From positions 1-35,466 of the forward strand of contig NZ_JAGFNY010000021.1 of NCBI RefSeq assembly GCF_019448115.1: DNA of 35,466 bases. Direction: 5' to 3'. Positions 25,524 to 34,077 of the stretch are shown here, one piece after another (within the stretch, counting starts at the first letter, position 1; every line of letters starts with the position of its first letter). The translations under genes were made by a program, and so were the position numbers. The notes below the pieces were generated by a model. That model ran no database searches. It saw nothing but the letters and a program-made list of their open reading frames with translations, and was not told the DNA's origin. Source of the stretch: Succinivibrio faecicola. Lineage in GTDB: Bacteria; Pseudomonadota; Gammaproteobacteria; Enterobacterales; Succinivibrionaceae.

Positions 25524-27362
25524 CTATCTGAATGTCAGAGCTCGCATTGCATTGAGAACGGCCAGTATCAGCACTCCGACATCTGCAAAAATTGCACTGT
25601 ATATATTTGCAAATCCAAAAGCACCTAAAAATAGCACCATGAACTTTATGAATATGACAAAAGCAATATTGAATACTGCAGTTTTGTAAATTCTCTTTGA
25701 AATTACAAAGCACTTTCTTACGCTTTCAAGAGAATCATTCATAACAATGATATCCGCGCTCTCAACTGACAGAGCAGATCCTTTCTTTCCCATAACAAAG
25801 CTTACATCTGACAGATTTATTACAGGAGCATCATTTAAACCATCGCCGCAGAAAGCTACTATATGATTTTGCTCTTTAATTTTCTTAAATACTTCAACTT
25901 TTTTATCTGGTGTAGTCTGATAATAATAATCTTTTATACCGGTTTTTTTTGATGCAAGCTGTACACAGCCTTTTAAATCACCTGAAATAATTGTGCTTTT
26001 AATGTTGTTACTATCAAGGTATGAAACTAATGCTTTAGCATCATCCTTTATGCAGTCTTCAAGTAACAAAGTTGCACTAAGTTCTTTATCTATCACAAGA
26101 TAAAGTCTTGTATAACCATCATCTGTATGAGTATTAACACAGTTACAGATTTTCTTAACAAACTCATATGAACCAAAATAAATTTCTTTTTTATCTATAA
26201 AGGCTGTAAGGCCAAATCCTGATATTTCCTTAAAATCGCAAACGTCTAATTGCTCTATAGGGTACGACTTTGCTGCCTGTAATAAAGACTTTGAAATTGG
26301 ATGAGTTGAATTTTTCTCAAGTGCAAAGATAATAGAAAAAAGATAGTTTTTATCAAGACTTGTTATTACATCTGACAGTTTGAATTCACCTGTACTAAGA
26401 GTACCTGTCTTATCAAAGGCAATTGCCTTTAATCTGCTGATTGTTTCAATATGCACAGATCCTTTTACAAGAACACCGATTTTACTTAAGGCACCAATAC
26501 CTGCAAAGAATGTTAATGGAACTGACAGCACAAGAGCACAAGGACAGGATACGACCAGGAACACCAATGCTCTTTCAATCCAGTCAGAAAACACAGCCCC
26601 CTCAAGAAAAACAGGAACAAGACAAAGCAAAATGGCAGTTATTACCACAAATGGAGTGTAATAGGTACAAAAACGACGGATCAGATCTTCACTTTTTGAT
26701 TTGTTTATTGCTGAATCTTCAATAAGATTTATTAGTTTTGTCAAAGATGAGTTTTTATAAAGTTTTGTTACCTTTATATATATGACATCTGACATATTAA
26801 CTGATCCTGACAGTACATTATCAGATTTATTCACTACAAGAGTCTTACTCTCTCCTGTAAGTGATCTGGTATCAAGTGCACAGCAATCTGATTGCAAAAC
26901 ACCATCAACTGGAACAATTTCTCCTTTTAATACCTTAATGGTATCTCCAATTTTTACATCCCTAGGTTTTATATCTTTCTCTTCACCATCTATTACAACT
27001 CTAGCTATTTGTGGTCGTATTGAGGCCAGATGCATGATGTTACTATGAGATCTTGCTTTAGCAAAATCCTCAAACTTTGCACCAATCTTATAAAAGACCA
27101 TGATTGCAAGCGCCTCAGGAAAGTCTTTTAAAATGAAAGCTGCAAATGTTGCGATGGTCATTAAAAGCTGCTCTGTCATGCGCTTTTGCTTTATCAGCAT
27201 TTTCACAGCATCAAGTACAACATCTAATCCACAAAAAATATAAGCTAACAGTGTAAGGGGAAGAACAACAGATACAGGTAAATAACTGTCAAACAGATAT
27301 TCATTTATGACAAGTACGATAAATACAGTAGATGAAAAAATCAATTTAAGTCTGCTGTTCAT
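25524..27362 (-). CDS. Zn2+/Cd2+-exporting P1B-2 ATPase
   Basis: A 612-residue heavy-metal P-type ATPase of the ZntA/CadA kind that pumps Zn, Cd or Pb out of the cytoplasm. It has the transmembrane SCPCALVLS metal site, phosphorylation motif DKTGTLSTGE, the HP motif THPIS, and the hinge GDGLNDAPVI. The last two helices carry N-x7-K and a later DVG, the P1B-2 (Zn/Cd/Pb) signature. It lacks an N-terminal HMA domain and begins directly with membrane helices; a separate HMA protein is encoded just upstream. AGGTGA precedes the ATG. It should act at the inner membrane. Confidence 0.94.
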   Translation of the reverse strand: MNSRLKLIFSSTVFIVLVINEYLFDSYLPVSVVLPLTLLAYIFCGLDVVLDAVKMLIKQKRMTEQLLMTIATFAAFILKDFPEALAIMVFYKIGAKFEDFAKARSHSNIMHLASIRPQIARVVIDGEEKDIKPRDVKIGDTIKVLKGEIVPVDGVLQSDCCALDTRSLTGESKTLVVNKSDNVLSGSVNMSDVIYIKVTKLYKNSSLTKLINLIEDSAINKSKSEDLIRRFCTYYTPFVVITAILLCLVPVFLEGAVFSDWIERALVFLVVSCPCALVLSVPLTFFAGIGALSKIGVLVKGSVHIETISRLKAIAFDKTGTLSTGEFKLSDVITSLDKNYLFSIIFALEKNSTHPISKSLLQAAKSYPIEQLDVCDFKEISGFGLTAFIDKKEIYFGSYEFVKKICNCVNTHTDDGYTRLYLVIDKELSATLLLEDCIKDDAKALVSYLDSNNIKSTIISGDLKGCVQLASKKTGIKDYYYQTTPDKKVEVFKKIKEQNHIVAFCGDGLNDAPVINLSDVSFVMGKKGSALSVESADIIVMNDSLESVRKCFVISKRIYKTAVFNIAFVIFIKFMVLFLGAFGFANIYSAIFADVGVLILAVLNAMRALTFR

Positions 27363-27432
27363 AAATCACCTAATTATATATGAGCATATATGCAACAATT
27401 TACACAAATAAAAACAGATATAAAGAACTTCA

Positions 27433-27654
27433 CTAGTCTCTTAAACTAATCTTTACATTACTGTCAAAGTTGAATGCTATATCTGACGCAATCTTAAAAA
27501 CATCTTCTTCACAAAGGGTATCTTTTGCATCAATGACTAAGGATGATGCTGCAAAGTTAATTACAGCATTTTCAAATTTATCCTTTATCATCTTTTCAAG
27601 CTTTAAGGCACAGTGTGGGCAGTCAATACCTTTAATATCAAATCTTAAGCGCAT
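27433..27654 (-). CDS. Stand-alone heavy-metal-associated (HMA) domain protein
   Basis: A 73-residue ferredoxin-like HMA protein with the metal-binding motif GIDCPHC at residues 7-13 followed by the helix ALKLEKMIKDKF. Such domains are normally fused to the N-terminus of P1B ATPases or act as metallochaperones. Here it lies 70 nt upstream of a P1B-2 ATPase that lacks this domain, so it most likely delivers Zn/Cd to it. The ATG at 27654 has GAGGAG 6-7 nt before it. Copper chaperones look similar, but the context supports Zn/Cd. Confidence 0.88.
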   Translation of the reverse strand: MRLRFDIKGIDCPHCALKLEKMIKDKFENAVINFAASSLVIDAKDTLCEEDVFKIASDIAFNFDSNVKISLRD

Positions 27655-27681
27655 AATTATCTCCTCATTCTTTATATTAAG

Positions 27682-27711
27682 TATACAATAGTTGAGCAAT
27701 TATTCAACTAT
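27682..27711 (-). promoter_or_regulatory. Promoter with ArsR/SmtB-like operator for the HMA-ATPase operon
   Basis: ATAGTTGA (27688-27695) and TCAACTAT (27704-27711) form a perfect inverted repeat with an 8-bp spacer, 34 bp before the HMA start codon. On the minus strand TTGAAT and TATACT, 16 bp apart, make a -35/-10 pair that is covered by the palindrome. The pattern resembles operators of the ArsR/SmtB zinc and cadmium sensors (TGAnCA...TTCA core). No such regulator is encoded in the window. Confidence 0.6.
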
Positions 27712-27740
27712 TTTATATCAGATCCAAAGATTTTTTGCGC

Positions 27741-27774
27741 AAAAAAAGAGCAAGGCAGATTTTTATTATCTGCC
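27741..27774 (-). terminator. Rho-independent terminator of feoAB
   Basis: GGCAGAT (27754-27760) and ATCTGCC (27768-27774) make a 7-bp stem with a 7-nt loop. On the minus strand it is followed by TTGCTC and then T7, 12 nt after the feoB stop. An overlapping perfect palindrome TTTTTTGCGCAAAAAA (27731-27746) follows. Confidence 0.85.
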
Positions 27775-27786
27775 CTACTGTTAACA

Positions 27787-30072
27787 TCAGTCTATTCTCT
27801 TAGATGGAATAGAAAGAGATACACCTTTGTGTTTTGATGGCCTTATTAAAAGTACAATAAACAGAAGTAATACAGCTATAGCTATAACTGTAAATGTATT
27901 GAATGGAACTACTCCATACATATATCCAAACAGCTGATAGATAACAAGTGAAATTCCATAAGCCCATGCTGTCATATAAAAGATGGCAAATAAAAACCAT
28001 CTGTTTGAGCCAAGCGATCTTTTCATTGCACCTAATGCAGCTACACATGGTGTTGACCATAGACAGAATGACAGGAAGCTTAGTCCAATAATTGGCAGAA
28101 GATAGGAGTTTTCATCACATCCGTTAATTCTAGCAAAGAATGATACTAATGCTTGAGACAAAGACTGATCTTCTTCAAGGGTATTTTCTGATAAACCAAG
28201 AACAACAGCCATAGTACTTACAACATTTTCTTTAGCTAAGAAGCCATTTACCATAGCAACCGCGCTCTGCCATGATGCAAAGCCGATAGGTGCAAAGATA
28301 AATGCAATTAGACCACCTATCATTGCAAGGAAAGAATTATCAACATTCTCAACAAAACCAATATTCTTGTTTTCAACACCAGTATTTGACAACAGCCAGA
28401 CAAGTACAACAACTGTGAAAATTATAGTACCAGCTTTAACAACGAACGCTCTGCAACGGGTATAAACCTCTTTTAGAACTGAGAATAAAGATGGCATATG
28501 ATAATCAGGGATCTCCATTACAAAAGGAGATACACTTTCATTAAATGCATTGCTCTTTTTAAGAATGATGCCTGTACATACAATAGAAAATATACTCATT
28601 GCATATACAAAAGGAGCAAACCACCATGCATTATTCATAACGGACGCAAAGATCATGGTCATTATTGGAAGTTTTGCAGAGCACGGAATAAATGTGGTAG
28701 TGATAAGACCTATTCTTTTTTCATTGATATTATCAATAGTAGCATTTGCCATAAGTGCAGGCACACCGCAACCAGTTGCAATCACAAGAGGTATGAAGTT
28801 TTTACCAGACAGGCCAAAGCTTCTGAAGATCCTATCAAGGATGAAAGCAACTCTTGTCATATATCCTGACTGTTCAAGAAATGACAAAAATAAAAACAGA
28901 CATGCAATCTGAGGCAGGAAACCAAGCACAGCACCTACACCACCTACAACACCATCAACCATAAGTGAAACAAACCAATCAGGAGAACTTACAGCTGTTA
29001 GCATATTTTCAACAATTGAGGTAGCGAATTCACCGAATACAACATCGTTTACATAATCAGTAATATTCAGATACTCTGTTTCGCCATCTGCAGTGTGAGG
29101 TATAAGCTCAAGATAGGATGTAAAATACATCGCCCCAAAATATACAAAACCAACCACAATAAAGAAAATTGGAAGGGCTAAGATCCTGTTTAAAACAACA
29201 GTATCTATTGCTTTTGTAATATTAGAATTACCTTTCTCTTGCTTTTTCTTACAAGAATCTACAATTCTGCCTATTGCACTATAGCGAGCATCGGCAAAAT
29301 ATGCCTGGCAATCTGTATTAGTGTATTCTTCAAGTTCTTTAATTCCTTGTTTTACACTGTCCATTATCGCCTGATTTGACTCATGCTCTTCTAAATATAC
29401 TTCATCACTTTGTAAAAGAGAGGTTGCAATAAATCTTCTTGAAAACAGTGATTTTTCATCTGTTATCTTGTTAGCAACTGAATCAATTATTCTTATAACA
29501 TTCTTGTCATAATACTTTTCAATTTCAGGTACTCTTGCTTTTGCTATTGTCTTTAAGAGCTCTTTTTCACCTTTCTTTTTTGACGCGCTCATTGAAACAA
29601 CAGGAACACCTAAAGCATTTTCAAGTGCCTTTACATCGATGCTGATACCCTGTTTTGCAATCACATCCATCATATTAAGCGCAATTACCATTGGCTTATT
29701 GAATGAGGCTAGTTCAAGTGTTAAAGAAAGTGATCGCTCAAGATGTGAAGCATCAACTATATTGACGATTACATCATACTCATCTGACAGAAGATAATTT
29801 CTTGATACAATTTCCTCGGGTGAATAAGGAGACAATGCATACAGTCCTGGAAGATCGACAATTGCATAATTGTAGTCTTTAACATGGCCCTCTACTCTAT
29901 CAACAGTAACACCAGGCCAGTTACCCACATACTGATGTGATTTTGTCAGAAGATTAAATAATGTGGTTTTACCACAGTTAGGATTTCCAATTAGGGCGAT
30001 TCTTTTTGAAGCAAATCGGTCAATTAAGACATTTGATGAGATTTCGCAGCCTTTACATTTTCTGCAGTTCAT
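27787..30072 (-). CDS. feoB: Ferrous iron transporter FeoB
   Basis: A 761-residue Fe(II) uptake protein of the inner membrane. The N-terminal G domain has G1 GNPNCGKT (29-36), the switch region around YVGNWPGVT, G3 DLPGLYAL, and G4 NMMD; a GDI helical region follows, then two Gate domains with about eight membrane helices and SGYMTRVAF, GCGVPALMANAT and PCSAKLPIM motifs. It begins with a cysteine cluster (MNCRKCKGC), not typical of E. coli FeoB. It starts 1 nt after the feoA stop. No FeoC is visible. Terminated by a hairpin 12 nt after its stop. Confidence 0.96.
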   Translation of the reverse strand: MNCRKCKGCEISSNVLIDRFASKRIALIGNPNCGKTTLFNLLTKSHQYVGNWPGVTVDRVEGHVKDYNYAIVDLPGLYALSPYSPEEIVSRNYLLSDEYDVIVNIVDASHLERSLSLTLELASFNKPMVIALNMMDVIAKQGISIDVKALENALGVPVVSMSASKKKGEKELLKTIAKARVPEIEKYYDKNVIRIIDSVANKITDEKSLFSRRFIATSLLQSDEVYLEEHESNQAIMDSVKQGIKELEEYTNTDCQAYFADARYSAIGRIVDSCKKKQEKGNSNITKAIDTVVLNRILALPIFFIVVGFVYFGAMYFTSYLELIPHTADGETEYLNITDYVNDVVFGEFATSIVENMLTAVSSPDWFVSLMVDGVVGGVGAVLGFLPQIACLFLFLSFLEQSGYMTRVAFILDRIFRSFGLSGKNFIPLVIATGCGVPALMANATIDNINEKRIGLITTTFIPCSAKLPIMTMIFASVMNNAWWFAPFVYAMSIFSIVCTGIILKKSNAFNESVSPFVMEIPDYHMPSLFSVLKEVYTRCRAFVVKAGTIIFTVVVLVWLLSNTGVENKNIGFVENVDNSFLAMIGGLIAFIFAPIGFASWQSAVAMVNGFLAKENVVSTMAVVLGLSENTLEEDQSLSQALVSFFARINGCDENSYLLPIIGLSFLSFCLWSTPCVAALGAMKRSLGSNRWFLFAIFYMTAWAYGISLVIYQLFGYMYGVVPFNTFTVIAIAVLLLFIVLLIRPSKHKGVSLSIPSKRID

Positions 30073-30073
30073 T

Positions 30074-30301
30074 TTAACACTCTACCTCGATAAGCATGGC
30101 ATCTTCATTTCTTATAATAAGAGAATATCCTCTGACGTTAAGTTCTATAGGATCACCTAAAGGAGCCTGTCTGACCTTAGTTACTTGACAGCCTTGAGTT
30201 ATTCCCATATCTAGAAGTCTTCTTCTTAATGATGTTCCCTTTGCATGCACTTTTTTAACAACTGCATTTGATAAAACAGGAATTTTGTCTAAAGTTTTCA
30301 T
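30074..30301 (-). CDS. feoA: Ferrous iron transport protein FeoA
   Basis: A 75-residue SH3-like FeoA protein. It has KGTSLRRRLLDMGITQGCQV in the middle and APLGDPIELNVRGYSLIIR near the C-terminus, both FeoA hallmarks. FeoA supports FeoB-mediated Fe(II) uptake at the cytoplasmic face of the membrane. AGGAAG lies 6 nt before the ATG. It is the first gene of the feoAB operon, with a promoter and two operator-like palindromes just upstream. Confidence 0.95.
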   Translation of the reverse strand: MKTLDKIPVLSNAVVKKVHAKGTSLRRRLLDMGITQGCQVTKVRQAPLGDPIELNVRGYSLIIRNEDAMLIEVEC

Positions 30302-30313
30302 AATACTTCCTAA

Positions 30314-30367
30314 GTTAGCATAGATTAACTAATGTTAGTATATGCTAACAGAGCTAATAGATCAATG
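30314..30367 (-). promoter_or_regulatory. feoA promoter with two tandem palindromic operators
   Basis: On the minus strand TTGATC and TATACT, 17 bp apart, form a good promoter. GTTAGCATAGATTAAC (30314-30329) and GTTAGTATATGCTAAC (30334-30349) are imperfect 16-bp palindromes whose centres are exactly 20 bp apart; the second overlaps the -10. The outer arms GTTAGCATA and TATGCTAAC also pair perfectly. The TTAG/CTAA pattern recalls DtxR/MntR-class sites more than the Fur box. The regulator is unknown. Confidence 0.55.
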
Positions 30368-30443
30368 AATTTTAAATATTCCAAGAAAGATCTTCACAAA
30401 AATTTGCAAGAGTTTCAAATATCTAATTTTTCACAGAAATAGC

Positions 30444-30473
30444 TATAATATGAGCATACATGAGAATATAACG
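30444..30473 (+). promoter_or_regulatory. -10 element that decides the start of the first ATPase/nuclease gene
   Basis: TATAAT at 30444-30449 lies where an upstream in-frame ATG (30450) would be, so transcripts would begin after that codon and the ATG at 30474 is the likely start. The same choice gives both paralogues 541 residues. Confidence 0.5.
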
Positions 30474-32099
30474 ATGAAAACAATAAGCATATCAGGATCA
30501 TTTACAGACTTTTTTAGTAGAAATTATATTTATATAGACAAAACAGAAACTATATATAAGCTACTAAAAATGCAAAAAAAAGTTTTCATCTCACGTCCTC
30601 GCAGATTTGGTAAATCTGTTACTTTAGATACTATAGGGACTCTGTTTGAAAAAGGAGTCGCTCCTTACTTTAAAGGTACATGGATTTATGACAAATGGAC
30701 TGAGCCAACTTATCCTGTTTTAAAAATCAGTTTTCTTGATTACTCTGTTACTGATATAAATGAATTTAAAAGAAGATTTATTAAAGATATTTCAACTTTT
30801 GCAAAAAAATATAATGTTGAAGGATACAGAGAAGATATTGAAACTGATGGCTCACTTGCATCTTTGTTGTATGCACTAAAAGAGCATAATCAGTCTATCG
30901 TATTTTTAATTGATGAATATGACTGTCAGCTTGTAGCAAACATTGACAATCCAAACCTCTACGAAAAATTCAGAGAAATTATTAGAAGGATTTATGCCAC
31001 CTTTAAGACCTACAACGAAGCTATCAAATTTTTGGCTGTAACTGGAGTTACAAGGTTAAAAGATGCAACCATCTTTTCTGTTGGCTCCGATATCGTCGAT
31101 ATCTCAAATAAAAGTGCATACAGTCAGCTTATTGGTTTTACTAAAGAAGAGATAAAGACTTTCTACATTGATTACCTAAAACTTGCCACTGCATATGAAA
31201 ATAATGTATCAGTTGACAACGTAACTGATACTCAGATTAATGCAATGCTTGATAAAATTGCTTATAACTATGATGGATACTGTTTTGATGAAGACTATGA
31301 AAAGAAAGTTTTCTCAACATGGTCTGTAAACAATTTTCTTCAGTCTATATTAGAAAAAGAAAAAGTTCACTTTGGTGATTACTGGTTTGATAATGGAGGT
31401 CTACCATCAATACTGGCAAAAAATATAGAAAAGAGCAAAATAAATCTATTTGATTATTTAAATAAAGATCACTTGATTGAAGTTTCAAGAAACAGTTTTT
31501 TAAATCCTACTTCGTTACTTGATATTGATAATAATGTTCTGTTATGTCAAACAGGTTATCTGACTTTGCGTTCATCTCTTTCATCTGGTGATAGTATCAT
31601 AAGTTTAGGTTTTCCAAACAGAGAAGTTTATGATTCTTTAACTCAGCTTATGGCTATAAAAGCTTTAAAGAAGGAAACATCTGTAAATGTTGATGGCAAG
31701 AACATACTTGACGAAGGTAATGCAAAACAGATTATTGACCTGTTCAATACAGCATTAAATACAGTTTCATATGATAAATTTCCTTTAAACTCTGAATCAT
31801 CTGTTCAAGGATATATCTGTATTTATCTAAAAGCTGCAGGAGCTAAAGTATCAGCTGAAGTACATTCTTCAAAAGGAAGAGCTGATCTGGTTATTGAAAG
31901 ACTCCACAGAAGAATTGTCATTGAGCTTAAGTATGCCGATAGTGATCCTTTGGCAAAAACTAAACTTAATGAAGCAATTGAGCAGATTAAGAATCGTGAT
32001 TATGGCAATGTACTGCCACAAAAAGAGCTTATAAGAATTGCCGCAGTCTACAATGCTGATCCACATGTAAGAGCTATTAGAGAATATCAGCAGGTGTAA
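30474..32099 (+). CDS. AAA-ATPase-like/PD-(D/E)XK nuclease protein, copy 1
   Basis: A 541-residue protein of the AAA-ATPase-like plus DUF1703 PD-(D/E)XK architecture, common in multiple copies in gut anaerobes and of unknown function. The N-terminus has IYIDKTETIYKLL, the Walker A region SRPRRFGKS near residue 45, and Walker B VFLIDEYD near residue 145. A middle block ATIFSVGSDIVDIS follows. The C-terminal nuclease-like domain has GRADLVIE and IVIELKYA (D, ExK). No neighbouring toxin or phage gene explains it. It may be a selfish or defence-related element, but that is a guess. The last 635 bp are almost identical to the next gene. Confidence 0.85.
   Translation: MKTISISGSFTDFFSRNYIYIDKTETIYKLLKMQKKVFISRPRRFGKSVTLDTIGTLFEKGVAPYFKGTWIYDKWTEPTYPVLKISFLDYSVTDINEFKRRFIKDISTFAKKYNVEGYREDIETDGSLASLLYALKEHNQSIVFLIDEYDCQLVANIDNPNLYEKFREIIRRIYATFKTYNEAIKFLAVTGVTRLKDATIFSVGSDIVDISNKSAYSQLIGFTKEEIKTFYIDYLKLATAYENNVSVDNVTDTQINAMLDKIAYNYDGYCFDEDYEKKVFSTWSVNNFLQSILEKEKVHFGDYWFDNGGLPSILAKNIEKSKINLFDYLNKDHLIEVSRNSFLNPTSLLDIDNNVLLCQTGYLTLRSSLSSGDSIISLGFPNREVYDSLTQLMAIKALKKETSVNVDGKNILDEGNAKQIIDLFNTALNTVSYDKFPLNSESSVQGYICIYLKAAGAKVSAEVHSSKGRADLVIERLHRRIVIELKYADSDPLAKTKLNEAIEQIKNRDYGNVLPQKELIRIAAVYNADPHVRAIREYQQV
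31461..32095 (+). repeat. Near-identical 635-bp repeat, copy A
   Basis: This 3' part of the first ATPase/nuclease gene matches 33206-33840 with only about ten substitutions and no gaps, at a constant offset of 1745 bp. It covers the linker and the whole PD-(D/E)XK domain. Upstream, identity falls sharply apart from an internal identical block of 89 bp (31053-31141). Confidence 0.93.
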
Positions 32100-32162
32100 C
32101 CATCATCTAATCTCTTACTTTTTGTTTATAAAAGAAGAAAACCATACTTAAAATAAGCACTA

Positions 32163-32216
32163 AGCTCCTGTTTTATGCAGAGAAAGTAAAAACAAACTAT
32201 AATGCATGTAGGAGCT
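32163..32216 (+). promoter_or_regulatory. Promoter, RBS and possible RBS-hiding hairpin of copy 2
   Basis: TATAAT (32198-32203) and AGGAGC (32210-32215) serve the ATG at 32222. AGCTCCT (32163-32169) is the exact complement of AGGAGCT (32210-32216), with a second helix ATGCA/TGCAT inside (32175-32179 and 32203-32207). RNA begun at the TATAAT lacks the left arm, but read-through from copy 1 would contain it and could hide the ribosome site. Confidence 0.5.
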
Positions 32217-32221
32217 AAATA

Positions 32222-33847
32222 ATGAAAACAATAAGCAATTCTGGTGCATTTACTAATTTTTATGATAACAATAGGATCTATATTGATAAAACAGAGACTA
32301 TCTATAAACTTTTAATGACGCAAGATAAGGTTTTTATTTCACGTCCTCGCCGATTTGGAAAAACACTGACATTAAAAACAATTGGAACTCTTTTTGAAAA
32401 AGGTGTCGATCCATATTTCAAGGATACATGGATTTATGACAAATGGACAGACCCTACATGTCCAGTCTTGTATCTTGATTTTCTAAAATGCTCTGTGTCT
32501 GACATTGATGATTTTAAAGAAGATCTTGTTGAACTAATTTCAGTTTTTGCTAATACCTATAATATTGAAGGTTACAAAGAATCATCAGAGCCTCAAAGAG
32601 CACTTAACAGACTACTAACTTTACTTGAACTTAAAAACTATAAGGTTGTAGTTTTGATTGATGAATACGACAGACAGTTAGTTGCAAACATTAACAATCC
32701 AGAGCTCTATGAAAAATTCTGCGAAATCATAAGAAGCATTTATGCCACTTTAAAAAGTTGTGATTCTATAAAGTTTCTTGCAGTTACAGGTGTTACTAGG
32801 TTAAAAGATGCAACCATCTTTTCTGTTGGCTCCGATATCGTCGATATCTCAAATAAAAGTGCATACAGTCAGCTTATTGGTTTTACAAGAGATGAGATAA
32901 AAACTTTTTATATTGATTACCTTAAACTTGCCGCTTCATATGATAATAACGTATCAGTTGACAGAGTAACTGATACTCAGATTAATACAATGCTTGATAA
33001 AATTGCATACAACTATGATGGATACTGTTTTGATGAGAATTGTGTTAAAAAAGTATTCTCATCATGGTCTGTAAACAACTTTTTTAAAGATATTGAATCT
33101 AACGGTTATATACAATTTGGAGATTACTGGTACGATAATGGAGGTTTACCTTCGATTATTGCCAAAAGTATTGAAAAACAGGAAATAATCCCTTTTGAAT
33201 ACTTGAATAAAGATCACTTAATTGAAGTTTCAAGAAACAGTTTTTTAAATCCTACTTCGTTACTTGATATTGATAATAATGTTCTGTTATGTCAAACAGG
33301 ATATCTGACTCTTCGCTCACCTCTTTCATCTGGTGATAGTATCATAAGTTTAGGTTTTCCAAACAGAGAAGTTTATGATTCTTTAACTCAGCTTATGGCT
33401 ATAAAAGCTTTAAAGAAGGAAACATCTGTTAATGTTGATGGCAAGAACATACTTGACGAAGGTAATGCAAAACAGATTATTGACCTGTTCAATACAGCAT
33501 TAAATACAGTTTCATATGATAAATTTCCTTTAAACTCTGAATCATCTGTTCAAGGATATATCTGTATTTATCTAAAAGCTGCAGGAGCTAAAGTATCAGC
33601 TGAAGTACATTCTTCAAAAGGAAGAGCTGATCTGGTTATTGAAAGACTCAACAGAAGAATTGTCATTGAGCTTAAGTATGCCGATAGTGATCCTTTGGCA
33701 AAAACTAAACTTAATGAAGCAATTGAGCAGATTAAGAATCGTGATTATGGCAATGTACTGCCACAAAAAGAGCTTATAAGAATTGCTGCAGTCTACAATG
33801 CTGATCCACATGTAAGAGCTATTAGAGAATATCAGCAGGTAGAATGA
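32222..33847 (+). CDS. AAA-ATPase-like/PD-(D/E)XK nuclease protein, copy 2
   Basis: A 541-residue paralogue of the preceding gene with the same architecture: IYIDKTETIYKLL, Walker A SRPRRFGKT, Walker B VVLIDEYDRQLV, and the C-terminal GRADLVIERLNRR and IVIELKY nuclease-like motifs. It lies 122 nt downstream in the same direction with its own -10 and Shine-Dalgarno. The N-terminal halves are diverged while the C-terminal half is nearly identical, so the specificity-bearing part, if any, would be the N-terminal region. Function unknown; ATP hydrolysis and nuclease activity are predicted from motifs only. Confidence 0.85.
   Translation: MKTISNSGAFTNFYDNNRIYIDKTETIYKLLMTQDKVFISRPRRFGKTLTLKTIGTLFEKGVDPYFKDTWIYDKWTDPTCPVLYLDFLKCSVSDIDDFKEDLVELISVFANTYNIEGYKESSEPQRALNRLLTLLELKNYKVVVLIDEYDRQLVANINNPELYEKFCEIIRSIYATLKSCDSIKFLAVTGVTRLKDATIFSVGSDIVDISNKSAYSQLIGFTRDEIKTFYIDYLKLAASYDNNVSVDRVTDTQINTMLDKIAYNYDGYCFDENCVKKVFSSWSVNNFFKDIESNGYIQFGDYWYDNGGLPSIIAKSIEKQEIIPFEYLNKDHLIEVSRNSFLNPTSLLDIDNNVLLCQTGYLTLRSPLSSGDSIISLGFPNREVYDSLTQLMAIKALKKETSVNVDGKNILDEGNAKQIIDLFNTALNTVSYDKFPLNSESSVQGYICIYLKAAGAKVSAEVHSSKGRADLVIERLNRRIVIELKYADSDPLAKTKLNEAIEQIKNRDYGNVLPQKELIRIAAVYNADPHVRAIREYQQVE
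33206..33840 (+). repeat. Near-identical 635-bp repeat, copy B
   Basis: Second copy of the 3' segment, paired with 31461-32095 at an offset of 1745 bp. The identity stops abruptly right before the stop codons (GTGTAA in one, GTAGAATGA in the other). The internal 89-bp block is at 32798-32886. Confidence 0.93.
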
Positions 33848-34077
33848 CACATCTTACCTACTCGATTAAAGTTTTAGCATAGATATTTTCTCAAAATTTA
33901 AATCTGCTTGAAAAGATTACGGTTATGCTCTATTTGTGCATATCATTATTCATTAGTGTCTAAAAGAGAGCATAAGAGAAATTTTTTGTGAAGATTGTAA
34001 TAGTGTCATTTAGAAGATAACAACAATTATTCCTACTTTTTGTATAATCCGAAAGATTAAACAAAAAAGGAGTTTTT

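Noticed and set aside
27731-27746. TTTTTTGCGCAAAAAA as an independent terminator or operator
   Set aside because: It overlaps the T tract of the feoAB terminator, and its symmetry is largely the T and A runs, so it is not counted separately.
28498-28912. Long open frames on the plus strand opposite feoB
   Set aside because: They lie fully antisense to a well-conserved transporter, have cysteine- and histidine-rich unlikely composition and no ribosome site; they are shadows of feoB.
31085-31115. GATATCGTCGATATC palindrome inside the first ATPase/nuclease gene, repeated in the second
   Set aside because: It encodes the conserved GSDIVDIS protein motif and lies inside an identical coding block, so it is explained by coding constraint and shared ancestry.
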